Source of the DNA: Littorina saxatilis
Taxonomy: Eukaryota; Mollusca; Gastropoda; Littorinimorpha; Littorinidae
Direction: 5' to 3'
Assembly: GCF_037325665.1 (NCBI RefSeq)
Contig: NC_090255.1
Span: 5,595,978 to 5,659,977 of the forward strand
DNA: 64,000 nucleotides
Positions within the stretch are counted from its first letter, which is position 1; each line of letters starts with the position of its first letter. The notes beneath the pieces were generated by a model, which was given only the letters and a program-made list of their open reading frames with translations, did not search any database and was not told the DNA's origin. Shown here piece by piece: positions 62,660-64,000 of the stretch. A program made the position numbers and the translations under genes.

Positions 62660-64000
62660 ACGGAATTTCTACCCGTCCAAAGCAGCCTTGGGTGGCGTTT
62701 GCTTAAAAAATGGGGGCGCCTATTGCACCCACCGTATTTTTGTTAGTATGGTCCCAATTTTTTGGTGAACTTCCATCTTCAACTGTAGCCCCTAGCCGGG
62801 CACAAAGAATCCTTTAACATGTATTATCGGTATGAAAGTTTCTCAAGTTGATTACAGTATAGCGTTTGTGGGATACCTCTAGCTTCGCCGGGATAAGTAT
62901 ATTCATCCATAATTAAGATACACATTACGGGAATACACACAATCAACCTAATGTTTACATATCAAATATTCACATACATTACAATCCACATTGACTAATA
63001 ATTCTTCGAGGATTCGCACCTACACACAAACAATGTAGTCCAAAGATGATGTCCTGAATATGTTGAACTTGAAAGAATCCTCTAATCGCTTGTCGATGAC
63101 AAATACACAATAATGATAAATACAAAGTCGGGTCTCAAATATGCCCCACGCAGCAGATCACCATCGGCTACACTGCCAAAGAAACTATGTAGAATAAAAT
63201 GATACCAAGACTTGACCAAACAAGTGCACTCTAGGGGGCGCGGTCCCCCCACGGCCGTCTGGCTACATGCTAGCACCGGTCTCCCTCGTGGTGGCAGCAA
63301 AACCCTCCGGGTTATTTCATCACCTCCAGACCCTAAAATAAAACTAGGAGACTAAAAAGGCTATGCTCCCACAAATACAATATCGTTAATTAGAAAAAAA
63401 CACAGTAAACACCAAGTTCCAAAGACTTTCGGGCCACGCCCTTCTTCAGTGAAATGAATGTAAGCAAACAATATCAATATCAAATACAAATATCACATAA
63501 TATACATAATTAATTTGTTAATTGAAACAAATACAATATCGAATAACTCAATTGATAAGCTATTTCCATTCTTACACGGACATACGTAAGTAGACTGCCG
63601 ATGACACAAGTATGATATCAACAAAACCCAGAACATCTTCTAAGATACCAAACAATGATGAACAGTTACAAAAATGTAAAGCGGTCTTTTAAACGATGGC
63701 ATACACAAAAGAATTACCTTTATGTTCAACAATAAAACCGTTTGCTCACCCAGGTCCTTGGTCCAAGGGTCTTGTCTAGTTGAGCCTGTGTATTATACAT
63801 CCAGCGATGTTACCCCAACAGAACCTGGTACAACAGGCAGACTGACTAGTTAAACTCTAGACATAGCGCAGGTAAAAAGAAGCTCGCACACACGCACATG
63901 AAACCCAAGTTTTACGTGGATTTAGCTACATACCCTATATATATATACGGCAGTAATGCTGTTTCAGCAGGGCTGTTACTATAGAGCTGTGACAGTGCAG
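62660..64000. other. No gene recognised; inverted Penelope-type trace
   Basis: 63395-63465 is the inverted copy of 37890-37975. Otherwise unassigned, with no frame over 75 codons that shows a domain. Confidence 0.5.

Overview
The window looks like intergenic and intronic DNA from an animal genome, most likely a marine gastropod mollusc of the periwinkle type. The reasons are: long GA, AC and CATA microsatellites; a TTAGGG telomere-type motif; tRNA-derived SINEs ending in AAACAAACAAA; a second SINE family ending in AAATAAAGAAAGAAAG; and MITE-like repeats that I recall from gastropod sequence. The organism call rests on memory and repeat style, not on a search. Coding density is very low. There are no bacterial-type genes, rRNA genes or CRISPR arrays.

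The clearest host gene is a polydactyl C2H2 zinc-finger gene on the + strand. Its large exon (33606-36271) encodes an N-terminal repeat rich in SUMO-type VKTE motifs, followed by about 24 tandem fingers. A small coding exon about 5 kb upstream (28550-28646) ends at a GTAAGT donor in the phase this exon needs and also carries a VKVE motif, so I propose a two-exon, 920-residue protein. An inverted, diverged copy of the small exon lies at 14765-14864 (-) with no finger exon beside it. A second possible gene is a 199-codon ORF at 46180-46779 with a CxxCxCxxC motif.

Layout: 1-3.1 kb holds GA satellite, a LINE tail and a tandemly duplicated conserved SINE-like element. 4.3-9.4 kb holds a non-autonomous Helitron, a head-to-tail pair of the common repeat called family A here, a pogo-like MITE, a LINE reverse transcriptase fragment and SINEs. 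9.4-13.1 kb holds a broken DIRS-like element with in-frame minisatellites. 13.3-25 kb holds family A, family B and family B' repeats, a LINE endonuclease fragment, a long palindrome and a hAT remnant. 25-28.2 kb is a nested inverted-repeat element. 28.5-36.5 kb is the zinc-finger locus, whose proposed intron holds two SINEs, a 492-bp palindrome, a 2-kb C-rich minisatellite and a 56-bp inverted repeat. 36.7-45.2 kb holds pogo, a Penelope-type trace, a Tx1/L1-like LINE cut by at least four insertions, SINEs, and two MITEs including one with TTAA target sites. 45.2-50 kb holds the 199-codon ORF and an almost end-to-end mariner. 50-64 kb holds a family A copy carrying a Helitron and a family B element, a CR1-like LINE, an interstitial telomere block, the second B' copy, the third copy of the conserved element and microsatellites.

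The insertions can be ordered because so many keep target-site duplications: 22 bp for a tRNA SINE, 11-14 bp for SINE-E copies, 8, 5, 4 and 3 bp for DNA elements, and TA or TTAA for pogo, mariner and piggyBac-like elements. Family labels A, B, B', C, SINE-E, SINE-H and SINE-K are mine, for cross-reference only.
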